Shown here piece by piece: positions 45,401 through 53,184 of a stretch of 64,000 bases of DNA. The notes beneath the pieces are model-generated. The model was given only the letters and a program-made list of their open reading frames with translations. It had not been told where the DNA came from and ran no database searches. Position 1 is the stretch's first letter, and each line of letters starts with the position of its first letter. Origin of the DNA: Beroe forskalii (taxonomy: Eukaryota > Ctenophora > Nuda > Beroida > Beroidae); the NCBI GenBank assembly GCA_011033025.1, contig WFMF01000159.1, positions 62,001-126,000 on the forward strand. The letters run 5' to 3'. Made by a program: the position numbers and the translations under genes.

Positions 45401-47364
45401 GATGGAGAAATCATTATATAGATTCTCTGTTTGAAACAGATGAAATGTCGATGCTGACTCTAGATAGTAAATCATTAGAATCAAATAACCACCATTTACC
45501 AAGATACTTACCAAGATACTTACGATACTGTTTGATCAGACAGTTTTACAGCCTGACATCCAGAATTGGAATCATATCTCAAAATAATGTTTTGCCGATT
45601 CAAATTCTGTGGTAAGATAATTACGATATAATTTGTTCATTTCCCTCATCCCCCAGTATTTGCTGACTGAAGCCTACAAATACCAGCTTCTGCCTGAGTC
45701 CCAACGTGAGAAATACTTTGCAAACAACATCCGCTGTCGACCTAGGCAGTATAACTTCGTGGAGTTGGGCCGGTACGCTTACTGCGTAAAGAATTACTCC
45801 AAAATCAAGAGTCTTACGTGAGTCTTATTTGTTTTCTTTGCTTTGATTAAAACACGATCGGGGCTAATTCAATCGAGTAAAATGTGATAGTTAATAGTAT
45901 GTTAATTATAGTAGTTAATGGTAGGTGATCAAAAACAGTGAAATACAGAATTTCAAACATGTAATGTTTGTTTTGGTACAAATTCTTGAGACGGTCTTCG
46001 GACGCGAATGCTCTGTTTAGGCTCAGAGGCGCTATGGATGCAGTTATTTGTGCGCGGCGCGCAAATTGACGATACATGCAATGAATAATCGTGAGCTCAT
46101 AGTCTTGTTGATAGTTTTTGCATGATCCGTTGACTTATTTCATTTTGTCATCAAATAAAGTGTGCACACTTCAAGAGCCTCTGATTATACATTGTTACAT
46201 TTCCTGATGTATAACTCCCAAATATAACTTGCTGGGGTTGTGAAAGACATTGGATATCAAACTTTTCTGTTGCCCTGTAGATCATTTCTAAACCACCCAG
46301 ATAATGACTTTCTTCTCCACCCCTCCAGGCGCCTGAAAACAGACGTTTTCTCCACTTTGACGTGTATGGGGGGTCAGCCCGTGCCCCCGCCCCCCATCAG
46401 ACCTGACGGGAATCAGCCAGATATACCCCGGTGGAGCTGGACTCTGTGGGTAGAACCCAAGGTACTGCTAAATTATTGTCTGCTTTCAAATGCCTGCTAC
46501 TCCCTGAGGCTGTAATTATCTTCAGTTGGAAGGGTAAAGGGAGCTATTTGAAGGAGACTGTAGGCATTAGGACTGTCGGCCTATAGGACTGTCGGACTAT
46601 AGGACTGTCGGACTATAGAACTGTCGCCCTATAGAACTGTCGCCCTATAGGACTGTCGGACTATAGGACTGTAGGACTTAAAACTGTCGACGACTGGAGA
46701 ACTTGCACCAGGAGTGAGGGTATATAACTTCCGGGCTGTCGAATTCCTGTCCCCACCACTGCATTGCCTGACATATTAAATTTATGGCGATTGAAATAAG
46801 CATATCACGGAAATGAGAAGGTTCCATCCCGCAGGGCGACGCAGACATATCGTCAGATCGGCTGGTGTCGGAGGATGAGACGCACAAGTTCGGGATCTTC
46901 CTGATGCCGGTGAAAAGCACGGAATTCGAGCAGCGCGAGATTGACTGTGTGTTCGTGGTATTTGGACGGGACGCTGACGGGCAGCCCACAGGGCACTCCC
47001 TGCGGGACAGCTACGTGTACATGAGCAACAACAGCATAGGGTTCGGGGAGCCGGACTTGCTGAAGGATGAGAACAACAGTCAGAGCTACATACACAACGA
47101 TGAAGTAAGTACTCTGTGTCAATGCTCTTATCCAAAATTTCTTTGTTCTTGATGTTTTTGTTCTCCGCACCCTTGATATTCGTTGTTTAATTTCATGCCT
47201 GCCCACAATAAAAGCTTCTGCCTTTGACAACTACATTTCCAACTTCCCCCTTTCAGATCGACATCCTGGTTTTGATTGGATACAAGCCCAAACGGGGCGG
47301 CGTCCTGGATGAGTCCTCTTCCAGTAGAACAAGCATGGCTGAGAGCGAGGCTACCACCATTTAG
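33211..47364 (+). CDS. BTB-BACK domain protein, BTBD17-like (ten exons)
   Basis: The joined exons are 33211-33416, 34499-34607, 43370-43479, 43942-44064, 44683-44791, 45027-45203, 45657-45817, 46329-46461, 46835-47104 and 47257-47364. They total 1506 bp (501 residues plus stop), with agreeing phases throughout. Domains: acidic N-terminus (1-40); BTB/POZ (about 45-165) with SDITLTVGEQKYAAHKFLLS, SPVFKQML and PECVETFGLFLQFIYS; BACK (about 170-280) with ELCSDYFRRHLSANTVLDVM and LFSAVLRWV; then a Tyr/Pro-rich stretch and a beta-rich C-terminal domain (about 375-490). BTB-BACK proteins dimerise and often serve as Cullin-3 adaptors. The order and length (human BTBD17 is about 478) fit BTBD17, but there is no kelch repeat and no obvious signal peptide. 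The start ATG is the first in the open frame. AATAAA is at 47886. Confidence 0.85.
33417..34498 (+). other. BTB gene intron 1
   Basis: No repeat copy or second gene recognised. Open frames within are short and unlike any family. Confidence 0.6.
34499..34607 (+). CDS. BTB gene exon 2
   Basis: Acceptor ATTTCAG, donor ACA|GTAAGT. Encodes YAAHKFLLSCVSPVFKQMLD, the core BTB dimer helix region. Confidence 0.9.
34608..35504. repeat. Local degenerate duplications after the exon 2 donor
   Basis: The exon 2 end and donor region ('accattgtattaacagtaag', 'ttcctcctcaa') recur in diverged form at 34660-34715, 34750-34780 and 35458-35500. A block with 'gttggatccaa' and 'ggtggcttgtgtca' recurs at 34840, 35290 and 35380-35440. 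A CTCGACCGAAT-type tandem is at 35224-35275. Confidence 0.5.
35505..35828 (+). mobile_element. Half copy of the GGGACAATTGGGACA MITE
   Basis: It begins GGGGGGTGTCAC then TTTCCCAATTGTCCC, followed by many GGGACAATTGGGACA-like words, and an interior that matches 61865-61930 in reverse ('ctcaaatgatt', 'tgttacatag'). The right end is missing, replaced by a G run. Confidence 0.7.
35829..35860 (+). repeat. Poly-G run with G-quadruplex potential
   Basis: 18 consecutive G, then three AGGG units. Four or more G-tracts within 32 bases. Confidence 0.8.
35861..36345. other. Intron 2 sequence, nothing recognised
   Basis: AT-rich apart from 'cggccaattggccg' near 35896. No gene or matched repeat. Confidence 0.5.
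36346..36710 (-). pseudogene. LINE-type CCHC C-terminal fragment
   Basis: Minus strand. ACKTCSDHDAEGLANLPFFD then PIIEDEQHFLVTCPLYNIPR resembles the zinc knuckle and 'EDE.HFL..CP.Y' motif at the C-terminus of many animal LINE ORF2 proteins. It continues LKELFDKDLMVPFSRYVHGL and stops near 36346. No RT is present upstream; the frame beyond 36710 is unlike a LINE. Confidence 0.55.
36986..38362 (-). CDS. Galactose-3-O-sulfotransferase family protein
   Basis: A Golgi type II membrane enzyme that transfers sulfate from PAPS to the 3-OH of galactose on glycolipids or glycans (Gal3ST family). The 458 residues include a short basic cytoplasmic tail (1-17), one membrane anchor (about 17-33, SLVVLLVFLVLTVLILH), a stem, and the catalytic domain from about 82. 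The 5'-phosphosulfate loop is at 86-98 (MFTKTAKTGGSTI) and the 3'-phosphate motif at 167-182 (YTTVVRSPVGLFRSEF). Length and order match animal Gal3STs (about 420-490). It is one uninterrupted exon, whereas the surrounding gene is split, so it may have arisen by retroposition. It lies antisense inside intron 2 of the BTB gene. Which acceptor it prefers cannot be told. The start is the first ATG before the anchor. Confidence 0.92.
   Translation of the reverse strand: MNLSSLQNDILIRKKRSLVVLLVFLVLTVLILHEYKAFDLHSILDNPRPHLTNFDGVEIPNTNNNDQRGKESRHHDVTAIKKRNIMFTKTAKTGGSTIGSILYLYGIRNNLNFLLYPYVNHLRRPEVKDIKSLIPPRPGQEYNIQAQHSFFNPDFEHRVFPKDRSLYTTVVRSPVGLFRSEFVYNGYEKRERSKHENGDELTFEEVSNLYLDQFVPTCNFSALSVEPLHESCLKLNFLLEYFSWSHFTNSIGNHTTLQERVDLFIQMLDKEYDLVMITERMDESLVVLKEIMGWEMRDILYLRKKSSPENPRYSAATEKRIIDLLNIEYQIFNYFNAKLDSHIDHLGYDSIRNSVSEFKEMREGFENRCFNKEAGKIPSCKKYTDSRGCNIVDWELSEYGKTKDLSCAFLYTRYNDYSNVVSDLQLSHDHTVKDFNYRTEGSEIKDVVERLRNETKLL
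38363..39450. other. Intron 2 sequence upstream of the sulfotransferase
   Basis: It may hold the sulfotransferase promoter. 38634-38672 carries CTCACTCGGCGCCACTTCGG...CACCTCGTTTGC, related to the subterminal hairpin of the Helitrons (41271-41311, 42176-42211). 38785-38825 is an inverted 'ggggtctgggggcgacaacc' piece related to 40255-40455. Confidence 0.45.
39460..39740. repeat. Dispersed repeat, inverted copy of 19400-19700
   Basis: 'taccctgaaatcagaatcc' at 39555 and variants at 39497 and 39620, then 'tagaatataatgcgaaataaactttt'. Matches 19400-19700 in reverse complement. Confidence 0.6.
39770..40500 (-). repeat. Three diverged tandem units with CTGGGGGCTGCCGCCCCCA
   Basis: Units near 39820-39990, 40195-40370 and 40370-40500 share 'actgaaatgaggg', 'tactgagacggcaat', 'tctgacttctggg' and a GGGGGCTGCCGCCCCC hairpin. 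No coding function is evident. Confidence 0.6.
40495..40552 (+). repeat. 16-bp tandem repeat
   Basis: Unit ATATTCAAATAATCAG, three full copies and one partial. Confidence 0.8.
40553..41243. repeat. Short repeats and a GCCAATCAAGGCACGT hairpin
   Basis: 40680-40810 repeats 'gcgttacaaac..atcaaattcgag' and 'gcgggaaaatt', also seen at 38970-39015. 41102-41184 carries GCCAATCAAGGCACGTG once forward and twice reversed, able to form a stem. No gene. Confidence 0.5.
41244..41907 (-). mobile_element. Non-autonomous Helitron, copy 1
   Basis: Minus strand. 5' end TCTTATATATAAAGTGAAG (41907), 3' end hairpin GCAGGCCCAACGGGCCTGC then CTAG (41247-41244). It sits between A (41908) and T (41243) on that strand, the Helitron target rule. 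The interior matches segment B of the large inverted repeat (6350-6769, 16340-17400) without the TTAA MITE. No Rep/helicase. Confidence 0.8.
41917..42242 (+). mobile_element. Non-autonomous Helitron, copy 2
   Basis: 5' end TCTCTAATATAATTTCGC after an A, 3' end GCAGGCCCAACGGGCCTGC then CTAG before T. Upstream of the end is GAACGAGGTGCTGCGTAGCA, shared with copy 1 in reverse. Its 5' end lies nine bases from that of copy 1, head to head. Confidence 0.78.
42243..42674 (+). mobile_element. Helitron-like unit, copy 3, with minisatellite
   Basis: It starts TCTTTAATTATAATTTGG directly after copy 2's CTAG and ends GAACGGGCCAGCTAG before T. The terminal hairpin is degraded. The interior (42258-42475) is a minisatellite of TGTGTGGATTTTGTGTCGGC-type units. 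Head-to-tail placement is a known Helitron habit. Confidence 0.6.
42739..43330. mobile_element. Foldback MITE of GGTTTCGGGTGGGTTGGGT repeats
   Basis: The ends are inverted: AAAAGGTGGAACGACCCGAA (42739) and, on the other strand at 43330, AAAAGGTGGAATGACTCGAA. The interior is CGAAACCACCCAACCCACC and its complement, repeated. A block of about 105 bp occurs twice (about 42902-43009 and 43059-43163). 'atatagctcc(a/g)aaaccacc' near each end is shared with the half copy at 57742-57920. Confidence 0.7.
43370..43479 (+). CDS. BTB gene exon 3
   Basis: Acceptor ACCACAG, donor AA|GTAATT. Encodes ELPECVETFGLFLQFIYSRR to LFLLADK, the end of the BTB fold. Confidence 0.9.
43523..43737. mobile_element. Foldback MITE of CCAGTATCACG repeats, short copy
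   Basis: In intron 3. Inverted ends GGTAAATTGAGCGATCCGTC and its complement; the interior is CCAGTATCACG/CCAGTACCACG repeats that reverse at about 43633. Flanks CTGGAATC and CCGGAATC suggest an 8-bp target duplication with one difference. Confidence 0.75.
43942..44064 (+). CDS. BTB gene exon 4
   Basis: Acceptor TTTAATAAG (weak pyrimidine tract), donor AG|GTGGGT. Encodes YAITSLQELCSDYFRRHLSA then NTVLDVMSFAHKFHNQELSD, the BTB/BACK linker. Confidence 0.88.
44301..44483 (+). repeat. tRNA-derived SINE
   Basis: In intron 4. Box-A-like TGGCTTGGTTGATTGG (44305) and box-B-like GGGTTCGAGTCT (44354) are spaced as in a tRNA promoter, in a 70-bp tRNA-like head (44301-44369). The tail contains a duplicated CTACTGATATTCAAGACT (44440-44480). 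It lacks a foldable acceptor stem, so it is a SINE and not a tRNA gene. Confidence 0.6.
44683..44791 (+). CDS. BTB gene exon 5
   Basis: Acceptor AACTCTAG. Encodes CLKYVAENAEEVMYTPSWAD to IVQRDDLQ, a BACK helix pair. The 3' boundary is unusual: no GT fits the frame with exon 6. The break falls within an ATAT shared by both sides. Confidence 0.85.
45027..45203 (+). CDS. BTB gene exon 6
   Basis: Acceptor TTTTTCCAG, donor CAG|GTTCCT (weak). Encodes IWNEMELFSAVLRWVIADPK to RCPEIQ, BACK domain. Confidence 0.87.
45657..45817 (+). CDS. BTB gene exon 7
   Basis: Acceptor TCCCCCAG, donor AC|GTGAGT. Encodes YLLTEAYKYQLLPESQREKY to KNYSKIKSL, end of BACK and linker. Confidence 0.88.
46329..46461 (+). 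CDS. BTB gene exon 8
   Basis: Acceptor CCCTCCAG, donor AAG|GTACTG. Encodes RLKTDVFSTLTCMGGQPVPP to WSWTLWVEPK; Pro-rich, then the start of the C-terminal domain. Confidence 0.85.
46569..46678 (+). repeat. 16-bp tandem repeat in intron 8
   Basis: About seven copies of AGGACTGTCGGACTAT, with GCC for GAC and GAA for GGA variants. Confidence 0.85.
46835..47104 (+). CDS. BTB gene exon 9
   Basis: Acceptor ATCCCGCAG, donor GAA|GTAAGT. Encodes 90 residues from GDADISSDRLVSEDETHKFG to YIHNDE; alternating hydrophobic pattern (FGIFLMPV, DCVFVVFG) suggests a beta sandwich, TRAF/MATH-like. Confidence 0.88.
47257..47364 (+). CDS. BTB gene exon 10
   Basis: Acceptor CCTTTCAG; stop TAG at 47362. Encodes IDILVLIGYKPKRGGVLDES and a short Ser-rich tail. 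Confidence 0.88.
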   Translation: MDILVLIGYKPKRGGVLDESSSSRTSMAESEATTI

Positions 47365-48595
47365 AAACAGGAATGCAATGATGGCGTTGCCAGGATAATG
47401 GCGTCACTGTAGTTTAAACGAGAGTTGAATAGTCAGCGACTTAGGGCAAAACGTCAGCAATGGCAGCGCGCAGTGAATCTGTGATGGGCCAAATAGCTTT
47501 CAGTTCCACGAATCATGACAGCTCTCTAACTCCTAATACGTGACGTATATATTACCGCGGACATTGGATACCACCCTGAGTGGACATTGGATACCACCTT
47601 GAGTGGACAAAGTACCAGTGTCCGACCCCCGAACAATAACAGAAGTGCTGTGTTTCAGAGGAGATAGTTATCTTTTGCTGCGCTAGGATTGGTCGAAATT
47701 ACTGATCAGTTAAAGTCTATCATATATACCGTATTGTTTTTAGAAGACATAGTAACCATTGTCTATACTTCCGGTCACCAAACTTTGAATTCAGTTTATT
47801 TCAATTACATTAAATGCTTCGGGACTGAACAGCAATTATGTTTGAAGTTTTAATGATCTGTGATCTTGACTTCAGTCTAAGTATTAATAAATTTTAAGTG
47901 CTCATTGTCAGACGTTGTATTTTAATGGGAGCCAGGCACGCCACTTTTCGAGCGATCTTCACACAAATACAAATACATAATATGAATTATGGGGTGAACC
48001 TTAAAGATACGTGAAATTTCACTGAAAACTACACGTGCACGGCTCCTTTTGATCTTTGAGTTTTAGCATTGGGAATCTCTCCAAAGACGCCAGTCTCGCC
48101 GGCTAAACATGAATCCCTGTAGCCCTGTTCGCATTGCACGTGTACACCTTGACCTATGTGCGGGCTTAGGGAGGCGAGGGGTCAGACAACGCCTGACAAT
48201 TCAAAATCATATTACTATGAGTTTTCATTTTCATAATTCGCATATGAAAAATGGTTGATTTTGCAAGACGTTGCCTGGCCCCTTCGTTGGCGTGATTGCA
48301 GCACCCACGCAGACACGGATTTAATTTGAATATAAAATATGGGCCAGACAACTTCTGCCATTTGGCAAGTTTAACTGAAGATGATAATGATATTTGTTGG
48401 ATATTAAAAATCACTGATTTTGTCGATTAAATATTGATACAAGTTCTTGTTTTACTTTGAAATTGATGGTATTTAGATAGTGGCAATTACTGTTATTTTT
48501 TAGATGTGCATTGGAGGCACAGTGTAATCGCAGTGTATCATGATCATCAAGGGAAGGGGTGTTTCCAAATGATTACGGGGAGGGATACTCATCAC
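47365..48595 (+). other. 3' region of the BTB gene and intergenic DNA
   Basis: AATAAA at 47886-47891 is the likely polyadenylation signal, giving a 3' UTR of about 530 bases. TGGACATTGGATACCACC is tandemly doubled at 47556-47605. 48120-48175 has a short piece of the GC-rich family ('gcacgtgtacacc..tgcgggctta'). No further gene. Confidence 0.5.
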
Positions 48596-48740
48596 TCATA
48601 CAGAAAAATTGACGTTTAGATCTGTGACATCACTCAGAGCCGTTTATATGGGAGAGATACCCAAAAAGGTTGAAGCTTTGATCTGCGTCGAGTGTGACGT
48701 CACTCAGCCAGAGTTATAATTATATGGGACACAAACCTTG
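48596..48740. mobile_element. Fragment of the GTCTCCCATATAAACGG MITE
   Basis: 'acagaaaaattgacgtttag' and 'gagccgtttatatgggagag' match 3165-3225. A second, diverged end follows (GTGACGTCACTCAGCC, TATATGGGACAC). Confidence 0.65.
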
Positions 48741-48742
48741 TT

Positions 48743-48830
48743 TAACCAGATCCCTAGTTTAACGCGCGCGCCGCGCCTTGCTTTAAACCAGGAAACGACG
48801 CGACGCCCCTGGTTAAATTTAAAACACAAA
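48743..48830 (+). repeat. Fragment of the GC-rich repeat
   Basis: GCGCGCGCCGCGCCTTGC and 'cctggttaa' match 27955-28060. Confidence 0.6.
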
Positions 48831-49369
48831 CCGGATATGTCTCCCAGGAGTTACTCACAGAAGACTGCAAATAACTTGGACGAATGTCAATACAGCTATA
48901 GGAAAATCGTCAACCCCTTCACGTAAATTTGATCAAAGTTCAAAATTTCATCATGTCAACTTCAATCACAAACACAATGAGTACAAGCATATATACTGGA
49001 AACGTTATAAGTGTGAAAATGTATCAAATAAACTTTCACAATCAATGAACTCCTGCACTAAAACAAGAGCTTTCCAGCTGCTCCGAAATTGCTAAACCAA
49101 GCACATCCAAAATGATAAAACGAGCACTGACTGCCAGACAGAGATTGCCAAGCGGCGCTGTACGTATCACGTGACTCACGTGCCGCGTCACCTGACCCTC
49201 TCTATCAACCAATCAGCGTAACTACCTAACCTCGTGACCCAGGACAATAATCCTACACCCTCAGCTATCCTGACTTAACCGGTTTTATAAGTTTGTGAAA
49301 ATGTATAAAAAATTTTTAAAATAATGAACCAGGAAAATCCTAATCTCTGAATGCAAATAATGATAATCA
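48831..49369. other. Intergenic, nothing recognised
   Basis: No gene or matched repeat was noted. Confidence 0.45.
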
Positions 49370-50476
49370 GGTAAATTGAGCGATCCGTCGAGGCCAGTAT
49401 CACGCCAGTATCGTGCCAGTATCACGCCAGTACCACGCCAGTATCACGCCAGTATCGCGCCAGTATCAGGCCTACCTCACGCCGTTATCGCGCCAGTATC
49501 ACGCCAGTACCACGCCAGTACCACGCCAGTACCACGCCAGTATCACTCCAGTATCGCGCCAGTATCAGGCCTACCTCAGTTCCTCACGCCGTTATCGCAC
49601 CAGTATCACGCCAGTATCGCGCAAGTATCACGCCAGTGGACGCCAGTAGTGCGCCAGTAGCACGCCGGTATCACGCCAAGACCGCACCAGTGGCACGCCA
49701 GTAGCACGCCAGTATCACGCCAGTCGATACTACTATACTAACTTAAAGCCAGGACGCCAGTAGCACGCCAGTATCAGATCATATACTGGCGTGTTGCGTC
49801 TGGCGTCAAGACCAATTTCGACTAACGTGATACTGCTGGCGTACTGGCGCGGTACTGGTGTGATACTGGCGCGATACTGGCGTGCTACTGGCGCGATACT
49901 GATTACTGGCGCGATAACGGCGTGAGGTACTGAGGTAGGCCTGATAGTGACACTGGCGCGATATTGGAGTGATACCGGCGTGTGCGTGCACAATGGCGTG
50001 TACTGGCGTGAGCCTGGCCTGATACTGGCGGGCGCGATACTGGCGTGCTACTGGCGCGTACTGGCGCGATACTGGCGTGCTGGCGTGCTACTGGCGTGCT
50101 ACTGGCGTGCTACTGGCGCACTACTGGCGTGCTACTGGCGCGATACTGGCGTGATACTGGCGCGATAACGGCGTGAGGCAGGCCTGATACTGGCGCGATA
50201 CTGGCGTGATACTGGCGGTGTACTGGCCTGATACTGGCGCGATACTGGCGTTATACTGGCCTCGACGGATCGCTGATTCGGGCACAGCCAATCCACATGT
50301 GGCATTTTTGAGCATGTAAACTTAATCTTGTGGTGAAAATTTTACACAGAAGGGCAGCCTATTATTCATATTGATAAATATATGATATGATTTGATTGTG
50401 AAGTGCCGAAAAAGTTATTAAAAGTTGTTTCTATTCTATTAAAAGTTGTTTCTACCAATCTATCGCTCAATTTACC
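49370..50476. mobile_element. Foldback MITE of CCAGTATCACG repeats, long copy
   Basis: Same ends as 43523-43737 (GGTAAATTGAGCGATCCGTC). The left half (49390-49790) reads CCAGTATCACG words and the right half (49850-50260) their complement. 'caggcctacctca' variants recur in both halves. The right end is interrupted by a 187-bp insertion at 50275-50461. Long open frames here are repeat artefacts. Confidence 0.75.
50275..50461. mobile_element. 187-bp insertion with 6-bp duplication
   Basis: It splits the end of the foldback element. ATCGCT stands on both sides (50269-50274 and 50462-50467), while the intact end has it once. The ends (GATTCGGG and, reversed, AGATTGGT) are weakly inverted. Family unknown. 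Confidence 0.6.
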
Positions 50477-50627
50477 GTATAACCATACATTTAACTGAGT
50501 TTTAATGAGTTAATAATGGTCAGAGAAAAGGGGTGTTCGGTCATCGGAGTTGGTTTAAATCACTCAAAGCAAGCGGGTAACATTTAATAACAATTGCAAA
50601 ATTAAACATGTGAAAACTCCCAGAAGT

Positions 50628-50868
50628 ATGAGTTCACTTGACCAGTTGTTTACTCGCCTAAAAGAACCATCTGGTAAGTCATTCATAAAGGAAATCCGCA
50701 AAATTTCGCCAATTGCAACCCTCCCCAACGTCCACAAACTGTGATTTTAAAGGCAAAATTAACCCTGATTTCCACATTGTCCAAGCCCACTACTCCCTCG
50801 ACGTGGACGTCCTTCAACAACACCCGTCGTCTGTATTTCACTATCTCTTTAGCATCGAAACGTGTTGA
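50628..50868 (+). CDS. Putative first exons of an unrecognised gene
   Basis: Exon 50628-50673 encodes MSSLDQLFTRLKEPS and ends at a strong GTAAGT donor. After a 79-base intron ending TTTTAAAG, exon 50753 onward continues in phase: (G)KINPDFHIVQAHYSLDVDVL then QQHPSSVFHYLFSIE. A stop follows at 50866-50868, or a donor AC|GTGTTG at 50862. Composition is protein-like but no family is recognised. Later exons, if any, would lie beyond the Penelope element. Confidence 0.38.
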
Positions 50869-51196
50869 GGACAGCTATATTGTTCCAATCACTTTACAAT
50901 CACTTCGCGATCATTCTCACATCTTTTACCGATCTCTCGCGACTCGCCGATCTTTTACCCATCTTTCTCCAATCACTTTTCAATCACTTCGCACTCAAAG
51001 TCCAATCACTTTTCAATCACTTTCGTGGACAAACTAAAATCCGCGTAGGAGCCCGAATACGACAGGGTGCTATGGCAGCATCCATATTATCAAACAATTA
51101 TTATCAAGAAAACAATTATTAATCAATTTCTTGGCACTTTTACAATCAAATAATAGAATAAATATATTTCATAACTGAGAAATAATGCTGCCTTTC
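50869..51196. repeat. CAATCACTT-type degenerate repeat
   Basis: 'ccaatcacttt.caatcactt' repeats at 50885-51020, then AT-rich sequence. No gene. Confidence 0.45.
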
Positions 51197-52222
51197 TTAA
51201 AATGAGCTCTGATGATCTAAAGGTTGGTAATATTCTGATGACAAATTAAGTTTCCTAAGGAAGTCCCACGTGTCTTTTAGTCTGAACTTGACTTTGTTGA
51301 CAAAAGGCCTCAGTAGTTTGTCAAGTAGGTCGCACAGAGATCGAGTGGGGCAGTTTCGGCAACTGAAAACTGGGTGGAATTTAAGATCTTGAGGTTCGGG
51401 ACAAACAACCAGCTTAGAGCGACGTCGATTCGTAGCTTTTTTGATCTGTTCACTCTTGTGTATTTCAGGAAGGCCGTAGAATGAGGCTAAGTTAGCCTCT
51501 TGTTTGAGAATGGCGTCGTACTCTCCTTTCGTCAGCTGGTTTTTGTACAATATGTTAACAAAGGATTTAACACGTTTAGTAAGGAGTGTATGCAGTCAAT
51601 TTCTACTTTTTCGTAAACAGGGTCTGCCAGCATTTCCACTATTTTGGTACTGTAGAATAACTTAGGCATTTCCACAACCCCCGAACCTTTGTCCGCTTCT
51701 TTGATCACCAGATAATCAAGCTTCAGGAGAATGGTGCCAAGAGCTTTGCACTGCTTTTCCTTCATGTTATTATATTTCTTGTTGCGTTTCCTTTTGAAGG
51801 TTATCTTTTCTAGCTCGTCACACATATTCAGCTGATTTGGGTCATGGGGTCTGGGAGGGGGTTTGCTGTGTGTATTGAGGCTGAGGAGGTCATTACTTCA
51901 TTATTGGGAGAGCTGTCAGTACCGACACGATTTTGAAAAAAGAGGTGCCACTTTATTTTGTAGAGAAGTGTGAGCACATCAGCCCTAAGCTCTAATTCAT
52001 CATGTTTTTAGATGACGGTACAAGCTTCATGCCTTTCATCAGAACGTCGATCTCGTTTTCATCGAGAGTACTAGTATTAGAGAGGTTGAATACAGTGGGG
52101 GTCACGTTTGGTTCTTGAGGATCAAGTGAATTGTCATTGTCAAGATCCCTCAGAAACTGTGTCAAGTCCTCTGTACTCAACGTAGCCATAGGTTCAAATG
52201 CCGTGGAGGGTTGTTCATCCAA
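51197..52222 (-). pseudogene. Penelope-like element, N-terminal and RT fragments
   Basis: Minus strand, in three frames. VFNLSNTSTLDENEIDVLMK (52222-51992) matches the conserved start of Penelope proteins ('NLS...L...E..LL.KGL.F.P'). LDYLVIKEADKGSGVV and FYSTKIVEMLADPVYEKVEI (51825-51532) fit 'ADKGGAVVV....Y......L.D...Y'. LASFYGLPEIHK (51550-51197) is the 'FYGLPKIHK' motif of the RT. The sequence is cut before the YADD box. Frameshifts and truncation make it inactive. Confidence 0.82.
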
Positions 52223-52640
52223 GGGATTTGTGGTTGTGACAGTTGCTGTTTTAGACTCATTAATAAAAAAGGAACTGAGTCGTTGGTGGCTGCAGGGGGT
52301 GACGAGTAAAGTGTGTGCTCATTGAACAGAGGAGTGTGTCTACTTGGTGAAAAGGTTCGAGGAGCGTCCGTGTGTGTGATGGGACTTATAGGTGCGACGT
52401 ATGGTTGTTGGGCTGGATTATTACCAAACTGCTGGGTCTGGATTCGAGAGTTATTCCTCCTTCTGGGTGTTCCACCCCTCGGACCATTGTAAGACAGCTG
52501 GGCATTCTGATGCGGATCTCTTCTAGGAGTTGATTCAGTGATTGGAAGTGGTTTGGTTGTTTGGGGAGTAGCACTTCCCCAACGTATGGTTGCTGGGCTG
52601 GATTATTACCAAACTGCTGGGTCATTTAGTACGTCCATGA
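52223..52640. repeat. Junction with a direct repeat
   Basis: About 46 bases ('cgtatggttg.tgggctgga' then 'ttattaccaaactgctgggt') occur at 52396-52441 and 52580-52625. They lie between the oppositely oriented halves of the Penelope element. Confidence 0.6.
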
Positions 52641-52724
52641 ACGATCCCATTCACAAAATACGTAACATCGTAGAGACTTTGAACTCTTCCCAGCAGGATG
52701 ATACCAAGAAAATTAGAGTAAACA

Positions 52725-53184
52725 GCTCCTACAGGAAAGGATCAAACGCAGCATCCCCACTGGGGTATCCCAGTGTCGGGATAAGTGTATCCTGTGTCGG
52801 GACTACCTCAAAACGGGTAACTCCATGCACCTCAAGAACGGAATGGAGATAAAAGCGAATGAGAGGTTCGAATGCTCATCTCGCAACCTCCTTCATGCTG
52901 CAAAATGCAGTAATTGCAGTGAATGCTACCTCCGAGAAACGGGGGATCAGCTAAGCACTAGATTCACTGTACACCGACAACAAAGTAAAGCTGACGCTCA
53001 AATACAAACAGTGAAAGCACACCAGTACATGAGAATCTGTGGCAAAGATAAGTATTCCGTATTCCCCTTCCACAGACTAAAGAAGAACTGCACCATCTAC
53101 AGAAGAGTGGTCGAGGATCACATCATTCAGAGGATTAAGCCAGTTTTAAATGGAAAATCTACATTCCAGCCCTCGTCCTCTTAA
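52725..53184 (+). pseudogene. Penelope-like element, GIY-YIG endonuclease end
   Basis: Plus strand. The frame RIKRSIPTGVSQCRDKCILC gives the Cys-rich linker (CRDKCILC). It is followed by ERFECSSRNLLHAAKCSNCS and ECYLRETGDQLSTRFTVHRQ, a degenerate GIY-YIG nuclease ('VIYLI.C..C...YVGETG..L..R...H'). It stops at 53184. The orientation is opposite to the RT part at 51197-52222, whereas in intact Penelope elements both are in one frame, so an inversion or two insertions must have occurred. The first motif residues are changed, so nuclease activity is doubtful. Confidence 0.8.

Noticed and set aside
46782..47230. Minus-strand open frames across BTB exon 9
   Set aside because: They are shadows of the plus-strand coding exon, which has splice sites and domain continuity.
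49376..50315. Open frames rich in SRQYHASITPV
   Set aside because: Products of the CCAGTATCACG repeat, open in several frames on both strands.
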